DNA of 64,000 nucleotides, taken from Flaviflexus huanghaiensis (GTDB taxonomy: Bacteria > Actinomycetota > Actinomycetes > Actinomycetales > Actinomycetaceae). Made by a program: the position numbers and the translations under genes. The notes under the pieces are model-generated. The model was not told the DNA's origin, did not search any database, and saw only the letters and a list, made by a program, of their open reading frames with translations. This document shows, in pieces, positions 1-9,400 of this stretch. Every line of letters begins with the position of its first letter. Within the stretch, counting starts at the first letter, position 1. Location of the stretch: positions 124,001-188,000 of the forward strand of contig NZ_JACFAK010000001.1 in assembly GCF_014118685.1 (NCBI RefSeq), written 5' to 3'.

Positions 1-336
1 ATCCTGGCTGAAGAACTTACAACAGGGGAAGGCGCCGGCAGTCGCATCGTCATCCAGGAGGGCATACCGTCGACCATGTCCGTGCGCGACCACCGTGACC
101 GGCGCGTTCTCGAGCTCGAGGGGCGCGGCATCGAGGCGGTGGCGATCGGTGAGCGCATGATCGACGGTGCTCCCGCAGCGGGACTGCATTTTCGCCAGGT
201 CGACCGTGTCTACGAGACGTGGTACGTGGTCAAGGGCGGTCTGCGATACGTCATCCACCTCCAATCCCACGAAAGTGCGGCGCAGATGAACGAGCGCGCT
301 CGCGACGTCCTCGCCCACATCCAGCTCCGCCGCTGA
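1..336 (+). CDS. Hypothetical protein, C-terminal part (5' end outside window)
   Basis: An open frame is already running at base 1 and continues for 111 codons to a TGA at 334-336, so the true start lies upstream of the window. An internal ATG at 76 has no clear ribosome site and I read it as an internal Met. The fragment has no transmembrane segment. It shows a patterned beta-rich stretch (GLHFRQVDRVYETWYVV followed by GLRYVIHLQ) ending in an amphipathic helix and a basic tail IQLRR. I do not recognise the family. It is convergent with the minus-strand gene ending at 366, with only 29 bases between them. Confidence 0.6.
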   Translation: MLAEELTTGEGAGSRIVIQEGIPSTMSVRDHRDRRVLELEGRGIEAVAIGERMIDGAPAAGLHFRQVDRVYETWYVVKGGLRYVIHLQSHESAAQMNERARDVLAHIQLRR

Positions 337-365
337 GACCGTCACGTCGCCGTGGCGTGGCGGGT

Positions 366-866
366 TCAGAGGCGAGTGAGAACTGCTGCCGCCATCTCGG
401 CTATGTCGCGATGTGCGACCGCGAAGGTGGCCCCGTCGACAAGGAGGACGTGAGCAGAGTCAACGAACTCCTCGGCGACGTCGCGCAAGACGTCGATGTT
501 CTCGCGCCCTGCCACATGAAATGTCAGGTGGGTCGAGGCCGAACGGAGTTTCAGAACATCGGCTTCGAGAGTGACCTCGTCGATTGGTAGCTCCAGCCCA
601 TCAGCCAGCTCGTGGACCAGTCGGACAAGATCGGAGCCACTGAGGGTCACCATCGGATCTGGTTGGACGCAAAGTCGTCCGTCAATGTGCGCCTCGGCGA
701 GAGAGGTGGGGTCGGTCGGGTCATCTGTAGCAGCGATCCATTCCGTGCTGGAGATACCATCGCGCAGGATGAGACCGCGTGCGCCGAGCCAGTGAATCTG
801 AGCATCGATGACGGGATCGGTCACTCGTACGGGAGCGGCATCGGACCTTCTTCTGCGGAACAGCAT
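366..866 (-). CDS. Hypothetical protein, 166 aa
   Basis: The frame can be opened to 980, but the upstream part would run through the ldh terminator and the 3' end of ldh. The ATG at 866 (protein MLFRRRRSDAAPV...) is preceded exactly six bases upstream by a -10-like TACACT (873-878), with no Shine-Dalgarno sequence. I therefore infer a leaderless mRNA starting at this ATG. The product is soluble, with a basic N-terminus (FRRRRS), and seems to have a beta-alpha layout with a C-terminal helix. No family recognised. It lies downstream of ldh but is separated from it by a strong hairpin (885-911), so it is probably transcribed on its own. Confidence 0.55.
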   Translation of the reverse strand: MLFRRRRSDAAPVRVTDPVIDAQIHWLGARGLILRDGISSTEWIAATDDPTDPTSLAEAHIDGRLCVQPDPMVTLSGSDLVRLVHELADGLELPIDEVTLEADVLKLRSASTHLTFHVAGRENIDVLRDVAEEFVDSAHVLLVDGATFAVAHRDIAEMAAAVLTRL

Positions 867-872
867 GATCCC

Positions 873-878
873 AGTGTA
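873..878 (-). promoter_or_regulatory. -10 box TACACT of a leaderless start
   Basis: TACACT on the minus strand ends six bases before the ATG at 866. With the usual 6-7 base distance, transcription would begin at the start codon. No convincing -35 box was seen, since the ldh terminator hairpin occupies that space. Confidence 0.4.
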
Positions 879-884
879 AAGACC

Positions 885-911
885 TGTCCCCGGGCGATGT
901 GCCCGGGGACA
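885..911 (-). terminator. Hairpin terminator downstream of ldh
   Basis: A perfect 11-bp stem (TGTCCCCGGGC / GCCCGGGGACA) with a five-base loop lies 17 bases beyond the ldh stop codon. On the minus strand it is followed by a short pyrimidine stretch (GGTCTTTA). It separates ldh from the next minus-strand gene. Confidence 0.75.
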
Positions 912-927
912 GAGACAAGTGAGGCGG

Positions 928-1887
928 TCAGATACCGAGGGACGTTTGGACTGCTTGCAGCGCTTCGGCGGACTTGGCAAGCTTCGCCTCTTCGCGCTCG
1001 TTCATCGGGAACGTGAGGGTGCGCTCGACGCCGTTGCGGCCGACGACAGATGGCACCGAAAGGGCGACCCCGGAGATGCCGTGATAGTCGTCGAGGAGAG
1101 TTGAGACTGGTAGGACAGCCTTCTGGTCGCCAAGGATCGCTTCGACGATGCGGGCACCAGCCACACCAATGGCGTAGTTCGTTGCGCCCTTGCCTTGGAT
1201 CACCCTGTAGGCGGAGCCGGTGACCTCTGCTTCGAGGGCGTCAAGCTTCTCCTCGTCAAAGACCCGGCGACCCTCCTCGTCCTTCCAGTCGATGAGGGGG
1301 GCCTGACCGATGGTCGCCGAGGACCAGAGCGCGAACTCCGTGTCGCCATGCTCGCCCACCATCATGGCGTGCACGGAGCGCGGCGAGAGGCCGATCTCCT
1401 GGCCGACCAACCAGCGCAGGCGAGAGGTGTCGAGGACAGTGCCAGAAGACAGTACTCGGTTTCGAGGGAGTCCGGTGATCTTCATCGCCGCCGTTGTCAG
1501 CACGTCGCAGGGGTTTGTCACAAGCATGTAGATCGCGTTCGGAGCCTGCTCGAGAAGCTGAGGCATGAGCGAACCGAGAATGTCGACGTTGGTTCCTGCC
1601 AGATCGAGGCGGGACTGGCCGGGCTTCTGACGGGCGCCAGCTGTGATGATGACGATGTCGGAGTCAGCGACGCTGCTGATGTCGCTACCGCCAACAATCT
1701 GGGATTCGCTCATGTACTGGCTGCCGTGCGCGAGGTCGAGGACTTCGGCATCGACCTTGGCAGTGTTGAGGTCGTAGAGGGCGATGGTGTTGGCGGAGCC
1801 GCGGATAAGGCTGGCGTAGGCGAGGGAGGATCCGACAGATCCCGCCCCGACGATGGAGAGCTTCGTGGTCGTTGCGATGTCACTCAT
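928..1887 (-). CDS. ldh: L-lactate dehydrogenase
   Basis: This 319-aa protein catalyses NAD-dependent interconversion of pyruvate and L-lactate in the cytosol, the terminal step of homolactic fermentation. Family hallmarks are visible. The Rossmann motif GAGSVGSS is at about residues 14-21, an Asp (D39) ends the second strand, and the mobile-loop region carries QKPGQSR with the substrate-contacting Arg near 93. NPCDVLT is near 125, the Asp/Arg pair in VLDTSRLR is near 153-156, and the catalytic His is in GEHGDTE (H180). Length is normal for bacterial LDH. Malate dehydrogenase is less likely because the loop carries Gln at the specificity position (ARQKPGQSR). The ATG has no Shine-Dalgarno site; GAGAAT lies six bases before it, so a leaderless start is possible. 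The upstream neighbour nudL is divergent. Confidence 0.93.
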   Translation of the reverse strand: MSDIATTTKLSIVGAGSVGSSLAYASLIRGSANTIALYDLNTAKVDAEVLDLAHGSQYMSESQIVGGSDISSVADSDIVIITAGARQKPGQSRLDLAGTNVDILGSLMPQLLEQAPNAIYMLVTNPCDVLTTAAMKITGLPRNRVLSSGTVLDTSRLRWLVGQEIGLSPRSVHAMMVGEHGDTEFALWSSATIGQAPLIDWKDEEGRRVFDEEKLDALEAEVTGSAYRVIQGKGATNYAIGVAGARIVEAILGDQKAVLPVSTLLDDYHGISGVALSVPSVVGRNGVERTLTFPMNEREEAKLAKSAEALQAVQTSLGI

Positions 1888-1957
1888 AGTGCCATTCTCG
1901 CCGAGCCGAAGCCGAGAACCAAGAGCGTGGGTACTGCTTCATCCATCCGTCGTGAAC

Positions 1958-1963
1958 CATAAT
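1958..1963 (+). promoter_or_regulatory. -10-like CATAAT before nudL
   Basis: CATAAT ends six bases before the chosen ATG at 1970, and no ribosome site is present. This matches the leaderless arrangement seen at several other genes in the window. No good -35 box was found. Confidence 0.3.
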
Positions 1964-1969
1964 GAACGA

Positions 1970-2593
1970 ATGAGCCGCTTCCATGATCTCATCGACAAGT
2001 TCGGCGACCTCCCCATTCCGCTTAGCCGGAGCCCCCGGGGAGGTCGGGCTTCGGCGGTTCTCATGGCGCTCACTGACGAGAACGACTCGCGAATTGTCCT
2101 CACCCGCCGAGCCCTGACTCTGCGTTTCCATCCCGGCCAGGTTTCCTTTCCGGGGGGTAGCCTCGATCCGGGAGAAACCGTTGTCGAGGCCGCCCTGCGA
2201 GAGGCCCATGAAGAGGTCGGCATCGAGCCCGCGAAGGTACGGATCCTCGGGGAGCTTCCCGATATGTCTTTGGCTGCGTCCGAAAGCCTCATCACGCCGA
2301 TCCTCGGCATTATCGGCGCCAACGAGAAGCCGCGGGTCGTCGACGAGGGCGAGGTCGACTCCGTCTTTCTACCGAAGCTCACGACTCTCGCGGACCCCGA
2401 GATCAGGTACACAGCAATGATTCCCGGCTCACCCTACGCGGGGCCCGCCTTCCACCTCGAGGAAGCGTTCGTCTGGGGTTTCACGGCGCACCTGCTCGAC
2501 GGTCTGCTCAAGGTCGGCGGCTGGGAGCGATCATGGGATCAGTCGAAGATCATCGAGGTGCCCGGCGACTATCGGCGCGAGCGTAGCGGTTAA
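1970..2593 (+). CDS. CoA pyrophosphatase-type Nudix hydrolase (NudL-like)
   Basis: The protein has 207 residues when started at the ATG at 1970. A start at 1853 would run into the divergent ldh start and has no support. The CoA-type Nudix signature is clear: LTRRALTLRFHPGQVSFPGG at residues 45-63 corresponds to the NUDIX_CoA motif, directly followed by the Nudix box, G63-x5-E69-x7-R77-E78 and then the metal-binding EE pair at 81-82 and G84. Enzymes of this group hydrolyse CoA and its derivatives to 3',5'-ADP and 4'-phosphopantetheine, using Mg or Mn. The exact substrate is inferred from the motif. The gene is divergent from ldh and convergent with acpS, with about 430 bases of non-coding DNA after it. 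Confidence 0.85.
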   Translation: MSRFHDLIDKFGDLPIPLSRSPRGGRASAVLMALTDENDSRIVLTRRALTLRFHPGQVSFPGGSLDPGETVVEAALREAHEEVGIEPAKVRILGELPDMSLAASESLITPILGIIGANEKPRVVDEGEVDSVFLPKLTTLADPEIRYTAMIPGSPYAGPAFHLEEAFVWGFTAHLLDGLLKVGGWERSWDQSKIIEVPGDYRRERSG

Positions 2594-3021
2594 GGCGACT
2601 GCTCATGCGGCTTCCATGACAGCCCTGCCACATAGCCTGACTCGTGACATTTTCAACCACCAATGGCTGCCAGAGGACTCGAGAGTAGCTAGAGAGCCTC
2701 CGGGACCCGGCAGGGGATGAGCGAGACACGAGAAGAGGTGTGGAGCTGGCGCCACGAGGCCGTGAAAGACATCCTGCTATCCATGGTCACCGCACGAGAC
2801 TCGTGAGTGTCCTGTCGCCAGCACATGCGCTCCTGTGCGGGCAAGATCTGGCACAGACTCACGCTGGTGGCGTCCGCATCGTTAATGAGCTGAGCGGCTC
2901 GTTCGACGAGCGACCGACGCCGCGGCTAGTAAAAACGTCAGAGCTCGACAGTGGGATTTTTGTGTTCTTCAGGCGAATGCTCCCACAGGTGCTCGAACGA
3001 CACCAGGTGGCCGGCCAGCTT
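2594..3021. other. Non-coding gap between convergent nudL and acpS
   Basis: About 430 bases lie between the stop codons of two convergent genes. Frames crossing this stretch run on antisense into acpS and have no ribosome site or recognisable protein. I see no strong hairpin and no repeat here. Confidence 0.5.
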
Positions 3022-3462
3022 TCAGCTGGTACGTCTCTCGCCGAGCACCGTCGCCATCGCCATCCCACCGTCGTGGCTCAGCGACACGTGCCAGGCCGTC
3101 GACCCCGGCCCGTACCGCTCCTCGAGCGATGCTGTCACCATGGAGGCGAGCGGCTCATGGATGGTGAGCGAGGGCCTGCCCCACCGGTCGGGGACAACCT
3201 CGATCTGCGACCAGACGAGGTCCTCTTGGCTGACCGGGGGCGGGGCGGCGATGAGGGCGGCGGACCAGGCCTTGATGAAGGCCTCCTTCGCCGCCCACCG
3301 GGCTGCCAAATGAGCGCCGGCGGAGCCGGACACCGCTGCCCTGTTCTTCGCGGTGCGCTGCTCCTGGCCGGTGAAGGCGTGGGCGTAGACCGTGCCGGGG
3401 GAGTCCAGCTGAGAAGCGAACGACTCCACCTCGACAAGGTCAACGCCCACGCCGATGATCAC
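3022..3462 (-). CDS. acpS: Holo-[acyl-carrier-protein] synthase
   Basis: This 146-aa phosphopantetheinyl transferase moves 4'-phosphopantetheine from CoA to the carrier-protein serine of the fatty-acid synthase. It starts with GTG at 3462, overlapping the fas TGA by four bases (GTGA); the longer upstream frame lies wholly inside fas and is rejected. Family motifs are GVGVDLVEVESF at the N-terminus (Mg-binding Asp), FTGQEQ, and AARWAAKEAFIKAW (catalytic Glu and Lys helix), with HVSLSHDGGMAMATV near the C-terminus. A stand-alone AcpS directly behind a type I FAS is the arrangement known from mycobacteria and corynebacteria. It is the last gene of the birA-accBC-accD-fas-acpS cluster and is probably translationally coupled to fas. 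Confidence 0.93.
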   Translation of the reverse strand: MIIGVGVDLVEVESFASQLDSPGTVYAHAFTGQEQRTAKNRAAVSGSAGAHLAARWAAKEAFIKAWSAALIAAPPPVSQEDLVWSQIEVVPDRWGRPSLTIHEPLASMVTASLEERYGPGSTAWHVSLSHDGGMAMATVLGERRTS

Positions 3463-6400
3463 TCGAAGAATCCGCTCTGTGCGAGGCGCGCCTTCGGGTT
3501 GAGTAGCATCGCGGCCTCGATCTCCTTTGGTTCGCCCTTGAAGCGGCGATCCTCGATCGGGGTGTAGAGCGGCCCGTGGCCGAGCATGCCAGCCTCGCGG
3601 CGGCGTACGCCGGCCCTGAGTCGGGCGGTTGCGGATGCGAGCCACGCCTCGGCGGCGGCCTCACCGAGCTCCTGGCGCACGGCCTGCTCGAACGCTGCCG
3701 GGTGGACCAGTGCGACGAGGGCAGAGACGTGGCCGAAGCCGAGCGAAGTGAGCAGGCCCGCCTTGATCGTCGTCGGAGCCTTGAGGGGCTCGCGCAGCCA
3801 GACCAGTCGGGACGAACCGGCGAGTGCCGGGTCGACGCTGTCGAGTGACCTGTTCGCGGGGATCCTGCCGGTGCGGAAGATGTCGGCGAGGCCGGCCGTC
3901 TGGAACACGGCAGCACCGCCCTTCGCGTGCCCGGTCAGGGTCTTCTGCGAGACGACGAACATCGGGTTGCCGACCCCGCGTCCCATCGCCTCAGCGAGCC
4001 TCGTGTGCAGGTCGGACTCGTTCGGGTCGTTCGCATTGGTCGACGTGTCGTGCTTGGAGATGACGGAGATGTCATCGACGGCGACGCCAAGGTCGGCGAG
4101 GTTCCTGACGAGGCGCGCGGACTTGCCGCCGCGGCCCGCGGCGAGAGCACCGAGTCCCGGCGCCGGGATCGACGTGTGCGCACCATCCGCGTAGGACTGG
4201 GCGAACGCGACGACTCCGTGGACGGGCAGTCCCATCTGCGCCGCGACTGAGCCGCGCGCGAGAAGGACCGTGCCGCCGCCCTGTGCCTCGACGAATCCTG
4301 CCCTGCGGCGGTCGTTCGCACGGGAGTAGAAGCGCTCGTTGATGCCCTTCGCCGCCATCGCGTCCGAATCCGCCGTCGCGTTCATCGAGGCGAAGCCTTC
4401 GATCGACTCGACGGAGATGTCATCGATGGCGCCGGCGACGACGAAGTCGGCCTTGTTGCACGCGATCTTGTCGACACCCTCCTCAATCGACACGGCTGCG
4501 GTTGCGCAGGCGCCGATCGGGTGGATCATCGACCCGTAGCCGCCGATGTACGACTGCATCGTGTGCGCCGCGACAACGTTCGGCAGGGTCTCCTGGAGGA
4601 TGTCGGAGGGGATGTCCTCGGCGAGGAATCGGTCGAGGAACAGCTTCCGCATCGACGTCATCCCGCCGAAGCCGGTGCCCTGGGTCATCGCAACGTCGGT
4701 CGGGTGGACGGCCTGGAGGATCTCGGCGGGCGTGAAGCCGGACGAGAGGTAGGCATCCACTGCCGAGACGAGGTTCCACACGGCGATCCGGTCGATCGAC
4801 TCAACCATGGAGGCGGGGATGCCCCAGCGGGTCGGGTCGAAGTCGGTCGGGAACTGACCGCCGACCTTGCGTGCCATCGCGGCCCGGCGCGGAACGCGGC
4901 TGCTGGCGCCCTGTTTACGGGTCACCTGCCATTCGCCGTCGACCTCGTGGGCGACTGTGAACGCCGGGTCGGCCTCCACGTAGGACTTCGCGGCCTCTTC
5001 GGAGTCGACCGCGAAGGTCACGTCCTTGTCGAGGAACATCTCGACGCCCTCGGGGCTTGTGAGGTCATCGATGGCGATCGAGTCAACGAAGGTGCGCACG
5101 CCGGAGCGGGCGACGACCTCATCGCGGTACCGGTCGAAGATGTCGGCCTCGTCGACGATCTTGTCGTCGGCGTCGTACCAGCCCGCGACGGGAGTATCCC
5201 GCCAGCGGAGCAGGCCCGTCATCCACGCCAGTTCGAGCACGCCGGCTGCGGTGAGTTCGACGGAGCCGTCCGACTGGATGCCGTACTCGGCCTCGAACCG
5301 GGTGCGGCCCGAGCCCCAGGGGCTCACTTCGCCGATGCCAACGATGACGACCATGTCGTCCAGGGAGGTCGTGACCTCCCCCCATTCAGCGGTCGGCTGT
5401 GCCGTGCGCACCGGTGAAGGCAACGCCTGGAGGGTTGGGGCGGCAGTCTTGATCGTCGTGTCGGCGAGGACGTTGGCCTCGTCGCGCAGTGCGGCAATCG
5501 AGATTTTGCCCATGCCGCCCGTGAGGTCCGCATCGATCGGGCCCGACAGGGCCTTCTTCTTCGCCTCCTCCGAGCACAGGGCGAGTAGTTCGCTCGAGAT
5601 CTCGGACGGGGTCCAGACACGGATCCCAGCCTTCTGAGCAGCGGTGACGAGCGGGTCGTTGCCGCCCATGAGTCCCGTGCCTGAGACCCAGCCGATCCGC
5701 GGGTGCGCGATCGTGACGCGCTCAGCCCAGGGCTCGACCTCCCACTTGTTGGCGATCGCGTCGAACGCGGCCTTGACCTCGCCGTATGCGCCGTCGCCAC
5801 CGAAGGTGCCCCTGTTGGGGGAGCCGGGCAGGACGACGTGGAGGCGGTGATCAACGTGCGTGTCCGCACCGATCCTCGCCAGCCCCGTCATCGATCGCTC
5901 GACCGACCACAGGAGCAGGCGGGCCTGCGTCTCGGTCGCCGGACCAGCGTCCTCCGCGGTACCGGAGACGGGCGGGGCCGCGAACGGGAAGAAGAGGTCG
6001 GGGATAAGGGCCGGCTTCGTCACCTTGACGTCCGATCCCACGGTCTCCGACTGTTCCGCGCCGATCCATTCGATGAGGGCGTCGACGTCCCGGTAGGAGG
6101 AGAGGTTCGCGGGCACGAGCCACAGCGCAGCATCGGCCGACGCGTTCTCCCGGTACAGAGTCTTCGCGTAGCTCAGGCGAGCCGAATCCACTCGTGACGC
6201 CGTCGCGACGACAGTCGCTCCGCCGGCCAGAAGACCGGCGACAACGCCGCCCGCGATCGAATTCGGCGCCATGCCAGTGACGACAGCGACCTGACCCGAG
6301 TACTCACCTGGGTTCTCATCGAGCGCATCCTTCGCGATGTGCTCGTAGCGCTCCTTGAGAGCTCCGGTTGCCTTGCTAGCCCACCAGGATGCCTGATCGG

Positions 6401-9400
6401 CAACAGCCTGCCCCGCACCCGTAAAGGACACGGTTTCGGCGAGTTCCTGGCCAGCCCAGAGGCGGGCGAGGTCCTCACGTGCCGATGCCCAGCGGTCGTC
6501 GAGGAGGACGGCCTTGCGCGCATCGAACGAGGGCGTGACAAGCTTGACCCAGCCGGAGCCGAGCTCAGCCTCGACAGCCTCGACAAGCGCCTGTAACTCA
6601 TCCTGTTCGGAGTGGTCGAACGAGGCGGGTGCTGTCTCGCCCAGACCGAGCACACCAAGGAGGTGGCGGGCGGTTTCAGCAAGGACACCGCGGTCGCCCG
6701 TGATCGATTCCGCGAAATCGTCGAGTGCGGCGGAGTCGACGGTCGCACCGCCACCGCCGCCGCCTGCGGACGGAATGGCAACCGGAATGCCGTGGGCGGC
6801 ACCGACTTCGGCCACAGCCGCGTCGATGATCGCGTTAACATCGGCCGTCGAGGCGGCCTCTGCGGGAAGTGTTGCGAGGTCGCCGCCGCGGGCGGAGGCG
6901 CCAGCACGGGTGCCGAGCAGGATCGCGGCAGTCGTGTGCGCTGCCCAACCCTCCCCGAGTTGCCAGACACCGGTCACGCGGTCGGCGATCGCGGACTGTT
7001 TCTGGCCCGCAGCGCCGAAGAGCTTACGGATCCTGTCCTTGATCGCCTCACCCAGAACGGGGCCGAACGGCTTGTAGTTGTGGGCTGCGCGGTCGACAGT
7101 CGCCGACAACGTGACGACATCCGCTTCGGCGGCGCCCTCGACGCTGGCGAGTCCCAGCTCGGCCGAGAAGTCCATGAGGAGCTGGTTGAGCCTCGAGGAG
7201 ACGCCGTTCGTCAGCGTGCCCGTCGTGTCGGCTGCCCCGATCTGTTCAGGACGGACCTTGTTCGCGAAGGCGAGCAGGGTCTTAATTGCATCCGATGCTC
7301 GGTACGGCAGGTCGGCCGGGCGCTCGACAGAGCCAGCGGGCGCCGCAGGCGCTACCGGAGCCGCAGGCGCAGCTGCAGGCTGAGCCTGGGGGGCGGCGGG
7401 CGCTTCTGGCGCCTCCGCGGGTTCGGACTCCTCGTCGTCCGCGATCGTGCTGACGTCCTCGTGGTAGACAGTCTTTTCGTCTCGCTGAACGTTGAGGACC
7501 GTCACCGACGCATCGGTGAACTCCGGAAGGGCGAGGGTCTTCGCCGCGAGGTTCGCGAGCGTCGGAGCGGCGCCAAGACCGATCTCGACGATCTCGTCAA
7601 CATCGAGCTTCGAGGTTGAGAACAGGAGTTCTTGCGTCTCAATCCAGCGCACGGGGGACGCGAACTGCCAGCACAAGAGCTCAATGAGAATCGTCCGAGC
7701 CAGCGCCGACTTGTCGGTCATCTCCTCGTCCCAGTTCGCGAGAACACGCTCAAGCTCAGTGGACGGGACGACCGAGAGGATCTCTCGAACGAAGTCCTCA
7801 GTGAGCGCGAACGGTACCGCGACGAGGTTCGGGATGTACTTGTCCTCAAGGCGGCGGTAGTCGATCTCGTGCGGCAAGAGCTCGGTCAGGCGCGCCCGGA
7901 ACTCCGGGACGCCGTCATGGAGTACGGCCGAGTGGAAGGGGACGTCGACACCGGGAACGAGCATGAACGGACCCTTGCCGCCGGCTTTTCTCGCACGCTC
8001 GCCAGCGTCTGCCGCGAGGGCCGCGAGACCCTTGATCGTGCCCGCGATCGCGTACTGCTGGCCGGCAAGGTTGTAGTTGACGATCTCGAGGAACTCACCC
8101 GAGGCCTGGGCGACCCCAGCGACGTAATCGTTAACGTCGTCGTGGCCAACACCGAACTGGTTCGGCCGTAGCGCCCCCATCTGGTAGTTCGACCGGCCCC
8201 GCTCATCCCTCGGCACGAGGTTGTGCATCGTCGCGCCACGGTGGAAGACAAGCTCGAGAACGGTCTCGAGGTCAATGGTGCCCGCGTAGGCAGACAGGGC
8301 GTTGTACTCACCGAGCGAGTGTCCCGCGAAGTACGCGCCATCGACAACGGCACCCGCTTCGCGCAGACGCGCGGTCTGCGCGAACGCCAAGGTGGCGAGT
8401 GCGACCTGCGTGAACTGCGTGAGGTTGAGGACACCCTCGGGGTGACGGTACGTCATGTTCTTCGCCGTGAGTTCCGTCGGGTTGTCGCGGACGAGCGCGA
8501 GAATCGAGAAACCGAGAACCTTCCGGGTGTGGATGTCGGCCCGCTCCCACACGTCGGCGACAGCCTTCGAGGACGCGCGCTCTGACAGGCCCATGCCCTT
8601 GGACTGGATGCCTTGGCCGGGGTACACGTAGGCGGTCGACGGGGCAGCGGTCGTTGCCGTGCCCATGGAGACGAGCTCGCTGCCGACGCGGCACGCGACC
8701 TCGAGGACGAGGCCTCCGCCCTTGAGTCGGCCAATGCGCTCGACCGTGATGTCAACCTCGTCGTGGAGATCGACAAGTCCGAACATGCGGTACGTCCACC
8801 CGGTCAGCTTGAGTGCCCGGCCCTTCCCGTCAGCAGCCGAGGCAGCGTGCTGGGCGGTGGCGGACAGCCACATGCCGTGGACGAGTGGCGCCTCAAGACC
8901 CGCGACGCGTGCGGCGCGGTGCGACGTGTGGATCGGGTTGAAGTCGCCCGAGACCCACGCGAACGGCGTCATATCGGACGGTGCGGTCACCTTCGTCTTG
9001 AGGAGCGTCGAGCGCGGAGTATCGACCATCTCAGCTGCCGTGCCACCCGCGAACGGCGGGTCGACCGGCGGCTGGGAGCCGTAGGCGCGGCCGCGGATCG
9101 CGAAGCGCTCCTCCATGTGGCCGATAAGCTCACCGTCGATGAAGAGGTCGAGATCGACCTCGACAATTCGGCCCGACGAGGACTCCTCGATGGACTCCGC
9201 CCATGAGATGACGTCGATCTTTCCGAGCGGCAACTCGGTGACCGGGCGGTCGAAGCGGATCGTATGGTCGAGGTGGACGGCGTTGAGCAGGCCCTCAATG
9301 ACGGGGTAGTTGTCGACAAGCGCCGAGCCGAGGGCGGCATAGATGGCGGGCCAGCACGTGCCAAGGAGAGCATCCGGCACCATCGTTGCCGTCTCAAGAT

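Noticed and set aside
867-980. Upstream extension of the hypothetical gene at 366-866
   Set aside because: The extension would be read from the ldh 3' end and the terminator hairpin, and its residues are not protein-like; the ATG at 866 has a -10 box at leaderless distance.
2740-3567. Long plus-strand frame over the acpS region
   Set aside because: It is antisense to acpS and the end of fas, has no ribosome site and no recognisable protein; high GC makes such long frames by chance.
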